Assembly: GCA_963733885.1 (NCBI GenBank)
Contig: CAVTES010000009.1
Location: 475,789 to 539,788, forward strand
DNA: 64,000 nt
From: JACVRW01 sp963733885
Lineage (GTDB): Bacteria; Actinomycetota; Thermoleophilia; Solirubrobacterales; Thermoleophilaceae
Direction: 5' to 3'
Numbering within the stretch: position 1 is the stretch's first letter; each line of letters begins with the position of its first letter. A program made the position numbers and the translations under genes. The notes beneath the pieces were generated by a model. That model saw only the letters and a program-made list of their open reading frames with translations, did not search any database and was not told where the DNA came from. Positions 15,695 through 23,849 of the stretch are shown in pieces.

Positions 15695-17017
15695 TCAGGG
15701 GGATGCCACGAGCCTGCGCGCGCGCAGCGCCAGCTCGAGCTCGAAGCGGCCGTCGGGCGCGTCGAGACGCTCGCCGAACAGCTCGCGCAGCCGGGTCAGC
15801 CGGTAGCGCACGGTCTGGGGGTGCACGTGCAGGGCGCGGGCCACCTCCTCCGTGCGGCCCCGGTGCCGCAGCCAGGCCTCGAGCGTGGAGCCGAGCCGCT
15901 CGCGCGAGAGCTCGGTCTCGCGCTCGAGTGGCGCCAGCGCCCGCTCCGCGAGGTCGCTTGCGAGCCGGCCATCGCCGCCCAGCACGAGCTCCAGCTGGTG
16001 CTCCTCGGCCACTGCTAGCGGGCCCTCGGGCTCCACCGCGCCATCGCGCATGAGTTCCAGCACACGGTGCGCGCGGGCGAAGCTGAGGCCGGCCTCCTGC
16101 CAGCCGGTCACGTGACCGAGCGCCGCGCGGCGGTCTCGCAGAGCTGCCGTCAGCGAGCGGCGGCGCCCGGGGGCGGCCGGGTCGGGCAGCACGACCAATG
16201 TCAGGGAGGGCAACGGCGCAACGAGCGCCTCGGGCCCCAGCCGCGTGGCGAGGCGGTCGGCCTCCTCCCCCTCCACCGCCAGGGCGGCGAGGGCGCGCGG
16301 GAGCGGCCAGCCGGCGTCGGCGGCTGCCGCCTCGACGGCCGCGGGCGGCGCCGGCGGATCCTGCACGAGCAGCGTCGCGAGACGCTGGCGGCGGCGCTGG
16401 AGCGCTCCCGCCGCGGCCGCCTGCTCGCGCGCGTAGCCCTCGATCGAGTCGGCCGACAGCTCGTCGATGTAGGCGAAGATCGCCTCGGCCAGCGAGTAGA
16501 GGGTGGCCGGCGGCAGGCCGGCCCGCTCGCCGGCCGCCGCCAGCCGGCGCCACGCCACCCGGGCGCCGATCCGGTAGGCTGCGAGCAGGGCGTCGAGTCC
16601 GCGCCCGGCGCGCATCTCGCCGCGGCCGAGGTTGACGTAGGTCTCGCGCCCGGTCGCCCGCGCGGACTCCGGGTCCTCCATCGCCGCCACGAACTGCCCC
16701 AGGGCGTCCTCCACGCCCGCCCGAAGCGCGCGGCCGAACTCGCCCTCGAGCGGGCGGGCGTAGTCCGGCACCCCGTCGCTCACGGCGGCCACGATCTCGT
16801 CGGCGAGCGCCGGCAGCTCCGGGCGGAGCGCCAGCGCGACCTCCGGCGGGAGCGCCTCCCAGGGCCGGTCGGGGAGCGGGCGCCCGGCCTCGCGCTCCGC
16901 GGCGGCCTCGGTGCCCTCCGGCGGCGCCGTACCGAAGCCGCGCGGCATGCGCTCGGCGAACGCGTCCTTGGCGCGGGCGCGGCCCGCCTCCAGGAGATCG
17001 CTGATTGCCGGCGGCAT
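15695..17017 (-). CDS. PucR/CdaR-type transcriptional regulator
   Basis: The protein from ATG 17017 is 440 residues. The C-terminal 60 residues contain LEAWLRHRGRTEEVARALHV and HPQTVRYRLTRLRELFG, the helix-turn-helix of PucR/CdaR regulators. The middle includes a GGDEF-like regulatory region typical of the group. The N-terminal half (about residues 40-210) resembles the RsbRD-N-like helical domain found in actinobacterial members: LYSLAEAIFAYIDELSADSI. The open frame continues upstream to 17281, but that part is antisense to the desaturase gene. The target genes are unknown. The divergent desaturase at 17103 is one candidate. Confidence 0.82.
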   Translation of the reverse strand: MPPAISDLLEAGRARAKDAFAERMPRGFGTAPPEGTEAAAEREAGRPLPDRPWEALPPEVALALRPELPALADEIVAAVSDGVPDYARPLEGEFGRALRAGVEDALGQFVAAMEDPESARATGRETYVNLGRGEMRAGRGLDALLAAYRIGARVAWRRLAAAGERAGLPPATLYSLAEAIFAYIDELSADSIEGYAREQAAAAGALQRRRQRLATLLVQDPPAPPAAVEAAAADAGWPLPRALAALAVEGEEADRLATRLGPEALVAPLPSLTLVVLPDPAAPGRRRSLTAALRDRRAALGHVTGWQEAGLSFARAHRVLELMRDGAVEPEGPLAVAEEHQLELVLGGDGRLASDLAERALAPLERETELSRERLGSTLEAWLRHRGRTEEVARALHVHPQTVRYRLTRLRELFGERLDAPDGRFELELALRARRLVASP

Positions 17018-17102
17018 TTGCGGGAAACCTACAAGAATCTCGCGCCCGAACGTGGGTAAAGCTCGGAACGAGCGCCTCTTCTCCGTCGTAGCCTCCAGAC
17101 CC

Positions 17103-18050
17103 GTGACGCGCCTCCACCGAAACGTCAACGTCGCCGCTGTCGTGCTCCCGTTCGTGGCCTTCCTCGCGGCGATCCCAATGCTCTGGAACGAGCTCGTGGG
17201 CTGGACCGACCTCGCGCTGTTCGCGGCAATGTACGCGGTGAGCACGGTCGGCATCACGGTGGGGTTCCATCGCCTGCTCACCCACCGCGCGTTCCAGACC
17301 TACAAGCCGATCGAGTACCTGTTCGCTGCCTGCGGCTCGATGGCTGTGGAGGGACCGGTGATCGGGTGGGTGTCCGACCACCGCCGCCACCACGCCTTTG
17401 CCGACGACGACGGCGACCCGCACAGCCCGCATGGGCACGGCGACGGCTTCGCGGGCACGCTGAAGGGCCTGTGGCACGCACACGTCGGCTGGCTGTTCGA
17501 CCATCCCACCGCCGAGGGCGCCGAGAAGTACGCCCCGGACCTGCTCGAGGACCGCGGCATGCGCGTGGTGCACCGGCTCTTCGCGCCGCTTGTGGTGCTC
17601 GGCCTGGCGATCCCCTTCGGCCTTGGGTGGCTCATCTCCGGCGCGCTGGCGGGCGGGCTCACGGCGCTCTTCTGGGCCGGTCTCGTGCGCATATTCCTGG
17701 TCCACCACGTCACGTTCTCGATCAACTCGATCTGCCATTTCTTCGGCCGGCGGCGCTTCACGACCGAGGATCTGTCGACCAACGTGTTCTGGCTGGCGCT
17801 CCCCTCGTTCGGCGAGTCGTGGCACCACAACCACCACGCATTTCCGCGCTCGGCTCTGCACGGCCTTCGCTGGTGGGAGGTGGACCCTGGCGGGTGGGTG
17901 ATCCGCGCAATGCGCAGGCTCGGCCTGGCCTGGAACGTGGTGCTGATCACGAAGGAGCGCCAGCAGCAGAAGCTGGCGGCGGCGGCCGAGACCGCCCGTG
18001 AGCGGGCCGAGGCGGCGACGCCGCGCGCGCATGCGCACTCGCCTCTGTGA
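17103..18050 (+). CDS. Acyl-CoA/acyl-lipid delta-9-type fatty acid desaturase
   Basis: The 315-residue integral membrane enzyme has all three histidine boxes of the desaturase family: HRLLTHR, DHRRHHAF and HHNHHAF (in ESWHHNHHAFPRSA). Hydrophobic pairs at about residues 12-60 and 155-205 would form four membrane helices. It introduces a cis double bond into acyl chains using a di-iron centre and helps control membrane fluidity. GTG 17103 is chosen because TRLHRNVNVAAVVLPFVAF begins a natural N-terminus. The reading frame extends upstream into the antisense of the PucR gene. The 3 prime end overlaps the next gene by 20 bases. Confidence 0.88.
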   Translation: MTRLHRNVNVAAVVLPFVAFLAAIPMLWNELVGWTDLALFAAMYAVSTVGITVGFHRLLTHRAFQTYKPIEYLFAACGSMAVEGPVIGWVSDHRRHHAFADDDGDPHSPHGHGDGFAGTLKGLWHAHVGWLFDHPTAEGAEKYAPDLLEDRGMRVVHRLFAPLVVLGLAIPFGLGWLISGALAGGLTALFWAGLVRIFLVHHVTFSINSICHFFGRRRFTTEDLSTNVFWLALPSFGESWHHNHHAFPRSALHGLRWWEVDPGGWVIRAMRRLGLAWNVVLITKERQQQKLAAAAETARERAEAATPRAHAHSPL

Positions 18051-18992
18051 CCTGGTCGGCATCGAGGCGCCGATCATCCAGGCGTCGATCGGGCCATGGA
18101 CCTCGCCCGAGCTCGCGGCCGCGGCTTGCGAGGCCGGCGCACTCGGCAGCGTCGGCACGGCGCTGACGCCGGCCGGTGAGGTCGCAGCCCTCATCGAGCG
18201 GCTGCGCGAGCTGACCGGACGCCCCTTCGCGGTCAACCACACCGCGCGCCCGTTCGATCCCGACGCGTGGCCGCGACACTCGCCGCCCGCCCGCCGGTGG
18301 TGTCCTTTGCGATCGGTCATCCCGGCGAGCTGGTCGAGCAGGCACACGAGGCCGGGGCGCTCTTCATCCAGCAGGTCCACACGGTCGCCCAGGCCCAGCA
18401 GGCCGCGGCGCTGGACGTGGACGTGCTGATCGCGCAGGGCGGCGAGGCCGGCGGCTTCAGCGGAGGCGTCTCCACGATGGCGCTCGTGCCGCAGGTAGTC
18501 GGCGCCGTGGACCCAATCCCGGTGGTCGCTGCCGGCGGCATCGCAGACGGGCGCGGCCTTGCCGCCGCGCTAGCCCTGGGTGCGCAGGGCGTGAACATCG
18601 GCACGCGCTTCCTGGCCTGCTCCGAGGCGCGGATCCACCCGGCCTGGCAGGAGGCCATCGTCCGCGCCGCGTCGGAGGACGCCGTCAAGGTCGAGTTCGC
18701 GGGCAGCGTCTTCCCACCGCCGGCGCCGGGCGCCTACGACACCCTCCCACGCTCCCTCCGGACCCCGTTCGTGGACGAGTGGAACGCGCGGCCGGACGTT
18801 GCCGAGCGCGAGGCAAAGCGACTCGGCGCGGAGCTCGTGGAGGCCGTGCGCGCGGACCGTGGCCACGAGCTGGTCCCCTTCACTGGGCAGAGCGTCGGGC
18901 TGATCGGCGAGGTGCTCTGCGCGGCCGAGATCGTGCGCACGATCGTCGAGCAGGCAGAGTCGGTGCTCAGGGACCTCGCCCGGGGCTCATAG
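18031..18992 (+). pseudogene. Nitronate monooxygenase-like flavoprotein, one frame break
   Basis: ATG 18031 begins RTRLCDLVGIEAPIIQASIG, an NMO/2-nitropropane dioxygenase start, and runs to FAVNHTARPFDPDAW. The expected continuation, AATLAARPPVVSFAIGHPGE, is in the -1 frame from about 18267. The rest holds QVHTVAQAQQAAALDVDVLI, AQGGEAGGFSGG, PVVAAGGIADGRGLAAALAL and GTRFLACSEA, the FMN phosphate-binding half of the TIM barrel. One missing base near 18268 explains the break. Given other indels in this contig, a sequencing error is as likely as true decay. If intact it would be about 320 residues. Confidence 0.85.
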
Positions 18993-20021
18993 CGCAGCTC
19001 GCAGCAACTCCAGCAGCTCGGCCTCGTCCGGCGGGTCCGGGGTGAGTTTCATCGCCGGATGCGCCGCGGCGGCGGACGCCGCCGCGGGCAGATGCTGCTC
19101 GGTCACGCCGAGCGTGGCGAGGCGGGTGTGGCCGCTGCGGGCCGCGAGGCGGGCGATGTCGCCCGCCGTGGCCTCGGGGTCGCCGCTGCCGTCGCCGAGC
19201 GCGCGCGCCAGCTCGCTCATCGGCCCGGGCGCCCGGCCTGCCATCAGGCGCGCGGAGTGCGGCAGCACCACGGCGTTCGTCTCGGCGTGGGGCGACCCCG
19301 CCGTGCGGACGACCGTCTGACAGACCACGTGATGGACCGCGATGCCGGTCGAGCCTGAGGCCCAACCGGCGAGCAGGGCCCCGAGGGCGAGATCACCGCG
19401 CACCGGCGGCTCACGTGTCACCCCGTCCGCCAGGAGCGCCGCGGCACGAAGTGCCGCGAGGTCGGTGACCGGGGAGCGAAACGGCGTGTAGAGCGCCTCC
19501 ATCGCGTGGGCGAGGGCGTTCATGGCGCTGGCGGCCAGCCGGGTCGGCGGGGCGCTCGCCATCAGGTCCGGGTCGGCGATCACGAGCGCGGGCCGCACCA
19601 TGCGCGCTCCCTCGACGCCGGCCGGCAGGCGATGGAACGGGGTCAGCTCCGCGCCCGAGAGGGTGGTCGGCACGGCCGCGCAGCGGACGCCGGCCGCGCC
19701 GGCGAGTGCCTTCGCCGAATCGACTACCCGCCCGCCGCCGAGTGCCACGAGCGGAAGGCCGCTCGGCAGCTCCCCGAGCAGGGCGGCGGAGACCTCGTCG
19801 ACCTTCCCCGCGGGGACGCGGAGGACGCGGGACGCCCGCTCCCCGAGGCCCGGCACCGACTCGGCCGCCCGCTCCGTCGTCAGCAGCGCGAAGCGCTCGA
19901 ATCCGTTCCCGTCGAGCAGCTCCGGCGCCTCGTAGGCGACGTTCGGCCCGAAGCGGACAATGCGCTCGCCGTCGCGCCAGGTGAAGTCGTCGGAAGCAAG
20001 GCCCTCCGTCACGCGCGGCAT
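18987..20021 (-). CDS. Iron-containing alcohol dehydrogenase / maleylacetate reductase-like
   Basis: The 344-residue product from ATG 20021 has the dehydroquinate synthase-like fold of group III alcohol dehydrogenases. VALGGGRVVDSAKALAG is the NAD(P)-binding GGGS-type motif, VPTTLSGAELTPFHR follows, and NALAHAMEALY and TGIAVHHVVCQ supply metal-region histidines. Overall layout (short, with HHVVCQT and a PHAETNAVVLPHS segment) resembles maleylacetate reductases that act late in aromatic degradation. No other aromatic-degradation gene is adjacent, so the substrate is open. Its 3 prime end overlaps the convergent nitronate monooxygenase by six bases. Confidence 0.82.
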   Translation of the reverse strand: MPRVTEGLASDDFTWRDGERIVRFGPNVAYEAPELLDGNGFERFALLTTERAAESVPGLGERASRVLRVPAGKVDEVSAALLGELPSGLPLVALGGGRVVDSAKALAGAAGVRCAAVPTTLSGAELTPFHRLPAGVEGARMVRPALVIADPDLMASAPPTRLAASAMNALAHAMEALYTPFRSPVTDLAALRAAALLADGVTREPPVRGDLALGALLAGWASGSTGIAVHHVVCQTVVRTAGSPHAETNAVVLPHSARLMAGRAPGPMSELARALGDGSGDPEATAGDIARLAARSGHTRLATLGVTEQHLPAAASAAAAHPAMKLTPDPPDEAELLELLRAAL

Positions 20022-20158
20022 TGTGGCGGAGGGGCTCGCTATCCGCTTGCTACGGCCTCGGTCCGCCCGCGAGCGACCGCCCGCATACCCGGCTCCGGCG
20101 CGGGCATGCTCGCCCATTCTCGGTCGCGCGCCGCGCCATGAGGTAGAAGAACGCAGCA

Positions 20159-20563
20159 ATGGAGCGGCTCGAGGACCAGCTCGCGTGGTACCAGGCGAAG
20201 AGCCGCCACAACAAGCGCTGGTACCAGTCCCTGAAGGTGGCCCAGATCGTCGTCGCCGCGGCGATTCCAGCGGTGGCCGCAGCGGGCGCGTCGGCCGGCG
20301 TGGCGGGCGCCCTCGGCGCGGTGGTGGTGGTGCTCGAGGGAGTGCAGCAGCTGTTCCAGTTCCAGCAGAACTGGATCGCTTACCGCAGCACGTCGGAGGC
20401 GCTCAAGCACGAGCAGTACCTGTTCCTTGCCTCCGCCGGGCCGTACTCGACGGGCGACCGCCGCGAAGCCCTGCTCGCCGAGCGGGTGGAGGCCCTCGTC
20501 TCGCAGGAGCACTCCGTCTGGGCCGACACGCAGCGCACGGCCGCGGAGGGCGACGCGGGTTGA
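20159..20563 (+). CDS. DUF4231 (SLATT-like) two-TM membrane protein
   Basis: The 134-residue protein matches DUF4231 from end to end: RLEDQLAWYQAKSRHNKRWY, two hydrophobic helices at about residues 28-65, then EGVQQLFQFQQNWIAYRSTS, EALKHEQYLFLASAGPY and a C-terminal LLAERVEALVSQEHSVWAD helix. The two-helix hairpin with a conserved cytosolic tail resembles SLATT domains, proposed pore-forming effectors of nucleotide-signalling conflict systems. That link is from general knowledge and not tested here. The TGA overlaps the TTG start of the TIR gene, so the two are almost certainly translated together. Confidence 0.85.
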   Translation: MERLEDQLAWYQAKSRHNKRWYQSLKVAQIVVAAAIPAVAAAGASAGVAGALGAVVVVLEGVQQLFQFQQNWIAYRSTSEALKHEQYLFLASAGPYSTGDRREALLAERVEALVSQEHSVWADTQRTAAEGDAG

Positions 20564-21540
20564 CTCGTACGGAGGGGCGCAGGAGCCCTGAAACGGCGAA
20601 GATCTTTATCAGCTACCGGCGCAGGGAGACGGCGGGACACGCGGGACGGCTGTACGACAGCCTGAGCGAGCACTTCGGCGCCGACCGGGTCTTCATGGAC
20701 CTGACCATGGAGCCGGGGGTGGACTTCGCCGAGACCATCAACGACGCGGTGGGCGACTGCGGGGCCCTCGTTGCGCTCATCGGCGACCAGTGGCTCACGG
20801 TCGCGGACGCGCGCGGCCAGCGGCGCATCGACGATCCGACCGACATCCACCGCCTGGAGATCGAGGCCGCGCTCGACCGCAAGGTCCTGCTCATTCCCGC
20901 GCTCGTCCAGGACGCTCGCATGCCCACCGCGGAGGAGCTGCCGGACGCCCTGCATCCTCTGGTGCGCCGCCAATCCGTGGAGCTGAGCGACCAGCGCTGG
21001 GACTACGACGTCGGCCGGCTGGTCACCGTCCTCGAGCGCGCGCTGCACGAGGCCGCCGGCCCCACGGGGCAGGCCAAGCGGACGACGGCGCGGCTGCGCC
21101 GCCTCGCGTTCCGCAACAGGGGACGGGCCGGATTCGCGGCGGGAGTGCTGAGCACGCTCGTGGTGGTCGGGGCGGCACTGGCGGCCACGGGATACTTCGA
21201 GTCGCCGACGCTCCGCGTGACGTCGTTCGACTACGTCCCGCCGCGCGCGGACGACTCCTTCGCGCAGCGATGCGTGGTGCGGGCCCAGTCCGACTACCGG
21301 GTCAGAAACGCGCGCTTCGTGGTGGACGGCAACGAGGCCAACTCGCTCCACGAGCAGACGAGCCCTCCGTGGCACTGCGACAACACCGGCAAGAACCAGT
21401 GGAACACCTGCCACGGCCACAGCCCGGGCCACCCGCTCGACCCCGAGCGGCCGCACACGGTGACGGCCACACTCACGGACACCCAAGGCAACACTGCCAG
21501 CCACACGAGGACGGTCGAGACCAACTGTCCGGGGCGTTAG
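20560..21540 (+). CDS. Transmembrane TIR-domain protein
   Basis: The 326-residue protein is read from TTG 20560, which overlaps the DUF4231 stop (TTGA) behind GGAGGG. Residues 14-150 form a TIR domain: AKIFISYRRRETAGHAGRLY, RVFMDLTMEPGVDFAETIND, ALVALIGDQWL, and HRLEIEAALDRKVLLIPALV, whose Glu is in the position of the catalytic Glu of NAD-cleaving TIRs. A single membrane helix follows at about 187-211. A C-terminal region of about 110 residues with four cysteines (RCVVRAQ, WHCDNTG, NTCHGH, TNCPG) should lie outside the membrane. Cytosolic TIR plus extracytoplasmic domain suggests a sensor-effector. No ligand can be named. Confidence 0.87.
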   Translation: MTRTEGRRSPETAKIFISYRRRETAGHAGRLYDSLSEHFGADRVFMDLTMEPGVDFAETINDAVGDCGALVALIGDQWLTVADARGQRRIDDPTDIHRLEIEAALDRKVLLIPALVQDARMPTAEELPDALHPLVRRQSVELSDQRWDYDVGRLVTVLERALHEAAGPTGQAKRTTARLRRLAFRNRGRAGFAAGVLSTLVVVGAALAATGYFESPTLRVTSFDYVPPRADDSFAQRCVVRAQSDYRVRNARFVVDGNEANSLHEQTSPPWHCDNTGKNQWNTCHGHSPGHPLDPERPHTVTATLTDTQGNTASHTRTVETNCPGR

Positions 21541-23117
21541 GGCGCGGGTGTCTTGCGCGCCTCGCGCTCCAGCAGCCGCTCGGCCTCCGCCACGGCGTCG
21601 TCCGAGAGCGCGTTCGAGAGCGCTCGCAGGTAGGCCTTGCCCGATGCCTCGAGGATGTCGGTGGACACGCCGGCGCCCGAGGCCAGCCGCCCGCCCAGCT
21701 CGAGCAGCACGGTCACCTCGCCCAGCGCGTCGCGCCCGCCGGTCACGGCCGACACGTGGTACTCCTTGAGCCGCGCGTCATGGCCGGTCGCGGCGTTGAT
21801 CGCGCTGAAGAAGGCGTCGACCGGGCCGTCGCCTGTGAACGAACCGGACTCCGTGGTGCCGTCCGGCATCCGGACGGTGACCTTGGCGAGCGGTGCCCGC
21901 ACATTCGACGCCTCGACCTCGAACGACTCGATCCCGAACGCCGCCGGCGCCTGGTTCATCTCGTCCGAGACGATCGCCTCGAGGTCCAGCGCGGTAACCC
22001 TCTTCTTCTTGTCCGCCAGCTCCTTGAAGCGCTTGAAGGCGGTGTTGAGCGCCGCGCCGTCGACCTGGAAGCCGAGCTCCTCTAGCGCCTTGCGCAGCGC
22101 ATGCCGGCCCGAGTGCTTGCCGAGCACGATCGAGTTCTGCTCGAGGCCGATCGTGGTGGCGTCCATGATCTCGTAGGTGGTGCGCTCCTTCAGCACGCCG
22201 TCCTGGTGGATGCCGGCCTCGTGCGCGAAGGCGTTGCGCCCGACGATCGCCTTGTTGGGCTGCACCGGGTAGCCGGTAAGGCGCGACACGAGCCGCGACG
22301 TGCGCGCGATCTCGCGCGTGTTCACGCCCGTCCACACGCCGACGCTCGACTCGCGGGTGTGCAGCAGCATCACGATCTCTTCGACCGAGGCGTTGCCGGC
22401 ACGCTCGCCGATGCCGTTGATGGCGCCCTCCACTTGGCGCGCCCCGGCCATGACCCCGGCGAAGGAGTTGGAGACCGCGAGGCCGAGATCGTTGTGGCAG
22501 TGCACGGAGGTGGTCACGCGGGCGAGGTCCGGCACGAGCTCGTACAGGCGGCGCCACATCTCGGCGTATTCGTCGGGCATCGTGTAGCCCACGGTGTCCG
22601 GCACGTTGATCGTCGTTGCGCCCTCGTCGAGCGCGATCTGGACCACCTCGGCCATGAACTCCACGTCCGAGCGGGAGCCGTCCTCGGGCGAGAACTCCAC
22701 GTCGTCGGTGCACTGCTTCGCGTGCGCGACCGCGGCGCGGGCCTGGCCCTTCACGTCCTCCCGGGTGGTCTGGAGCTTGCGCTCGATGTGGATGTCGCTG
22801 GTGGCGATGAACGTGTGGATGCGGGGCCGCTCGGAGTCTTTGATCGCGTTCCAGGCCGCGTCGATGTCCTGCTTGCCCGTTCGGGCCAGGCCGCAGATCA
22901 CGGGGCCGTGCACCTCACGGGCGATCGCCTGGACCGCCTCGAAGTCGCCCGGCGAGGTGATCGGGAAGCCGGCCTCGATCACGTCCACCCCGAGCCGCGC
23001 AAGCTGGTGCGCGATCTCGAGCTTCTCCTGCTTCCCCAGCGAGATCCCCGGCGACTGCTCCCCGTCGCGCAGGGTTGTGTCGAAGATCTTTACTCGGTCC
23101 TTCTCGTCGCGGTCCAT
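21537..23117 (-). CDS. leuA: 2-isopropylmalate synthase
   Basis: The 526-residue protein condenses acetyl-CoA with 2-ketoisovalerate, the committed step to leucine. VKIFDTTLRDGEQSPGISL has the catalytic Arg-Asp, and VHCHNDLGLAVSNSFAGVMA and GERAGNASVEEIVM hold the metal-binding and substrate motifs. NAFAHEAGIHQDGVLKERTT follows, then the C-terminal allosteric domain (from about residue 400) that normally binds leucine. ATG 23117 follows AGGAACAGGACGACGAC. A leader peptide rich in leucine codons lies 84 bases upstream. The 3 prime end overlaps the TIR gene end by four bases, tail to tail. Confidence 0.95.
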   Translation of the reverse strand: MDRDEKDRVKIFDTTLRDGEQSPGISLGKQEKLEIAHQLARLGVDVIEAGFPITSPGDFEAVQAIAREVHGPVICGLARTGKQDIDAAWNAIKDSERPRIHTFIATSDIHIERKLQTTREDVKGQARAAVAHAKQCTDDVEFSPEDGSRSDVEFMAEVVQIALDEGATTINVPDTVGYTMPDEYAEMWRRLYELVPDLARVTTSVHCHNDLGLAVSNSFAGVMAGARQVEGAINGIGERAGNASVEEIVMLLHTRESSVGVWTGVNTREIARTSRLVSRLTGYPVQPNKAIVGRNAFAHEAGIHQDGVLKERTTYEIMDATTIGLEQNSIVLGKHSGRHALRKALEELGFQVDGAALNTAFKRFKELADKKKRVTALDLEAIVSDEMNQAPAAFGIESFEVEASNVRAPLAKVTVRMPDGTTESGSFTGDGPVDAFFSAINAATGHDARLKEYHVSAVTGGRDALGEVTVLLELGGRLASGAGVSTDILEASGKAYLRALSNALSDDAVAEAERLLEREARKTPAP

Positions 23118-23195
23118 GTCGTCGTCCTGTTCCTCTTAGACGGCCCTACCTGATTCCCCTTGAGTTCGCGGCTTCTCGCGGCCGCCACGCATCAG

Positions 23196-23213
23196 CTCCC
23201 CCTAGCGGGGGAG
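23196..23213 (-). promoter_or_regulatory. Attenuator-type hairpin overlapping the leader peptide end
   Basis: The sequence CTCCCCC-TAGC-GGGGGAG is a perfect 7-bp stem with a 4-base loop. In the transcript its 5 prime arm is the CUC CCC C of the last leucine and proline codons of the leader, so a ribosome on those codons would cover it. A second small stem (23168-23172 with 23181-23185) follows. No U-tract is seen, so control could act on leuA translation instead of termination. Confidence 0.5.
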
Positions 23214-23249
23214 GAGAAGGAGAAGTCGCAGGTCGGCGAGGCGCGACAT
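23202..23249 (-). CDS. leuL: Leucine leader peptide upstream of leuA
   Basis: ATG 23249 opens a 15-residue peptide, MSRLADLRLLLLLPR, ending at TAG 23202. Seven of 15 residues are leucine, five in a row, encoded by CTT CTC CTT CTC CTC. It lies 84 bases upstream of leuA on the same strand. Leucine-rich leader peptides before leuA are known in actinobacteria and mediate ribosome-dependent attenuation. A TACGCT -10-like box ends nine bases before the ATG, so the leader may be nearly leaderless. The hairpin at 23196-23213 overlaps its end. Confidence 0.72.
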   Translation of the reverse strand: MSRLADLRLLLLLPR

Positions 23250-23317
23250 TGAGAGCGAAGCGTACACGGTCAGCCGACACCGCCACGACCGCCGCGTGCG
23301 GCTGAGCGGCGGCGGCT

Positions 23318-23833
23318 CTATGGGGCGCAGGCCGGCAGACGGGCGGCGCCGGCATGAGAGCGCACACTCTGCTCGGCCGTCTCGATCAGGTCGGAGAGCC
23401 CTCGGCCTCCTCGACCGGGTGCGGCCGCCTGTGTGTAGAGCGCGGAGAGTCGCTCGTACCCGTCGCGAAGGCGGTCCACAGCCGCGCGGCTCGGCATGGG
23501 CGGCTGGAGGTCGTACAGCGCGGCCAACGTCGCCGCCGCGAACGGCGCGCTCTGGCGCGCGTGCGCGCGCGGGGCCTCGGGCCTGCCAGCCGGAGCCGGC
23601 TTCCCGCCGACCCGCGCCTGGAGGCAAGCGGTGTTCGCCCTTGCCAGGAACGCGCCGTCCCCATGCTGGCTAATCGAGCGCTCAGGCCGGCGTGCGTCGG
23701 CGGCGGCATCCCGCTGGTCTGCGTCCCCGGCCGCGTCTGGCCGACCCGCGACGCCGGCGGCGTCACCCACGCCGGAACAGCCGAGAGCCGCCGACGCGAG
23801 CAGCACTGCCGCAGCCGCGAAGGCGGACCTCAT
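23318..23833 (-). CDS. Putative small lipoprotein
   Basis: The 171-residue product starts at ATG 23833 with MRSAFAAAAVLLASAALGC, a signal peptide ending in a lipobox (SALGC-like, Cys at residue 19). A low-complexity Ala/Asp/Arg stretch follows, then a helical part: FLARANTACLQARV, AATLAALYDLQPPMPSRAAV and a DRLRDGYERLSALYTQAA segment. No family is recognised. The FLARANTACLQA helix is a form seen in small exported actinobacterial proteins. It lies 16 bases downstream of the Ig-repeat protein on the same strand, probably in one transcript. Confidence 0.55.
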   Translation of the reverse strand: MRSAFAAAAVLLASAALGCSGVGDAAGVAGRPDAAGDADQRDAAADARRPERSISQHGDGAFLARANTACLQARVGGKPAPAGRPEAPRAHARQSAPFAAATLAALYDLQPPMPSRAAVDRLRDGYERLSALYTQAAAPGRGGRGLSDLIETAEQSVRSHAGAARLPACAP

Positions 23834-23849
23834 CTGCTCGGTGGCCCGC

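Noticed and set aside
15606..18380. A 924-codon minus-strand open frame
   Set aside because: It is a chance open frame of GC-rich DNA. It joins antisense of the desaturase and a wrong frame of the PucR gene, with no family pattern, while real genes occupy other frames.
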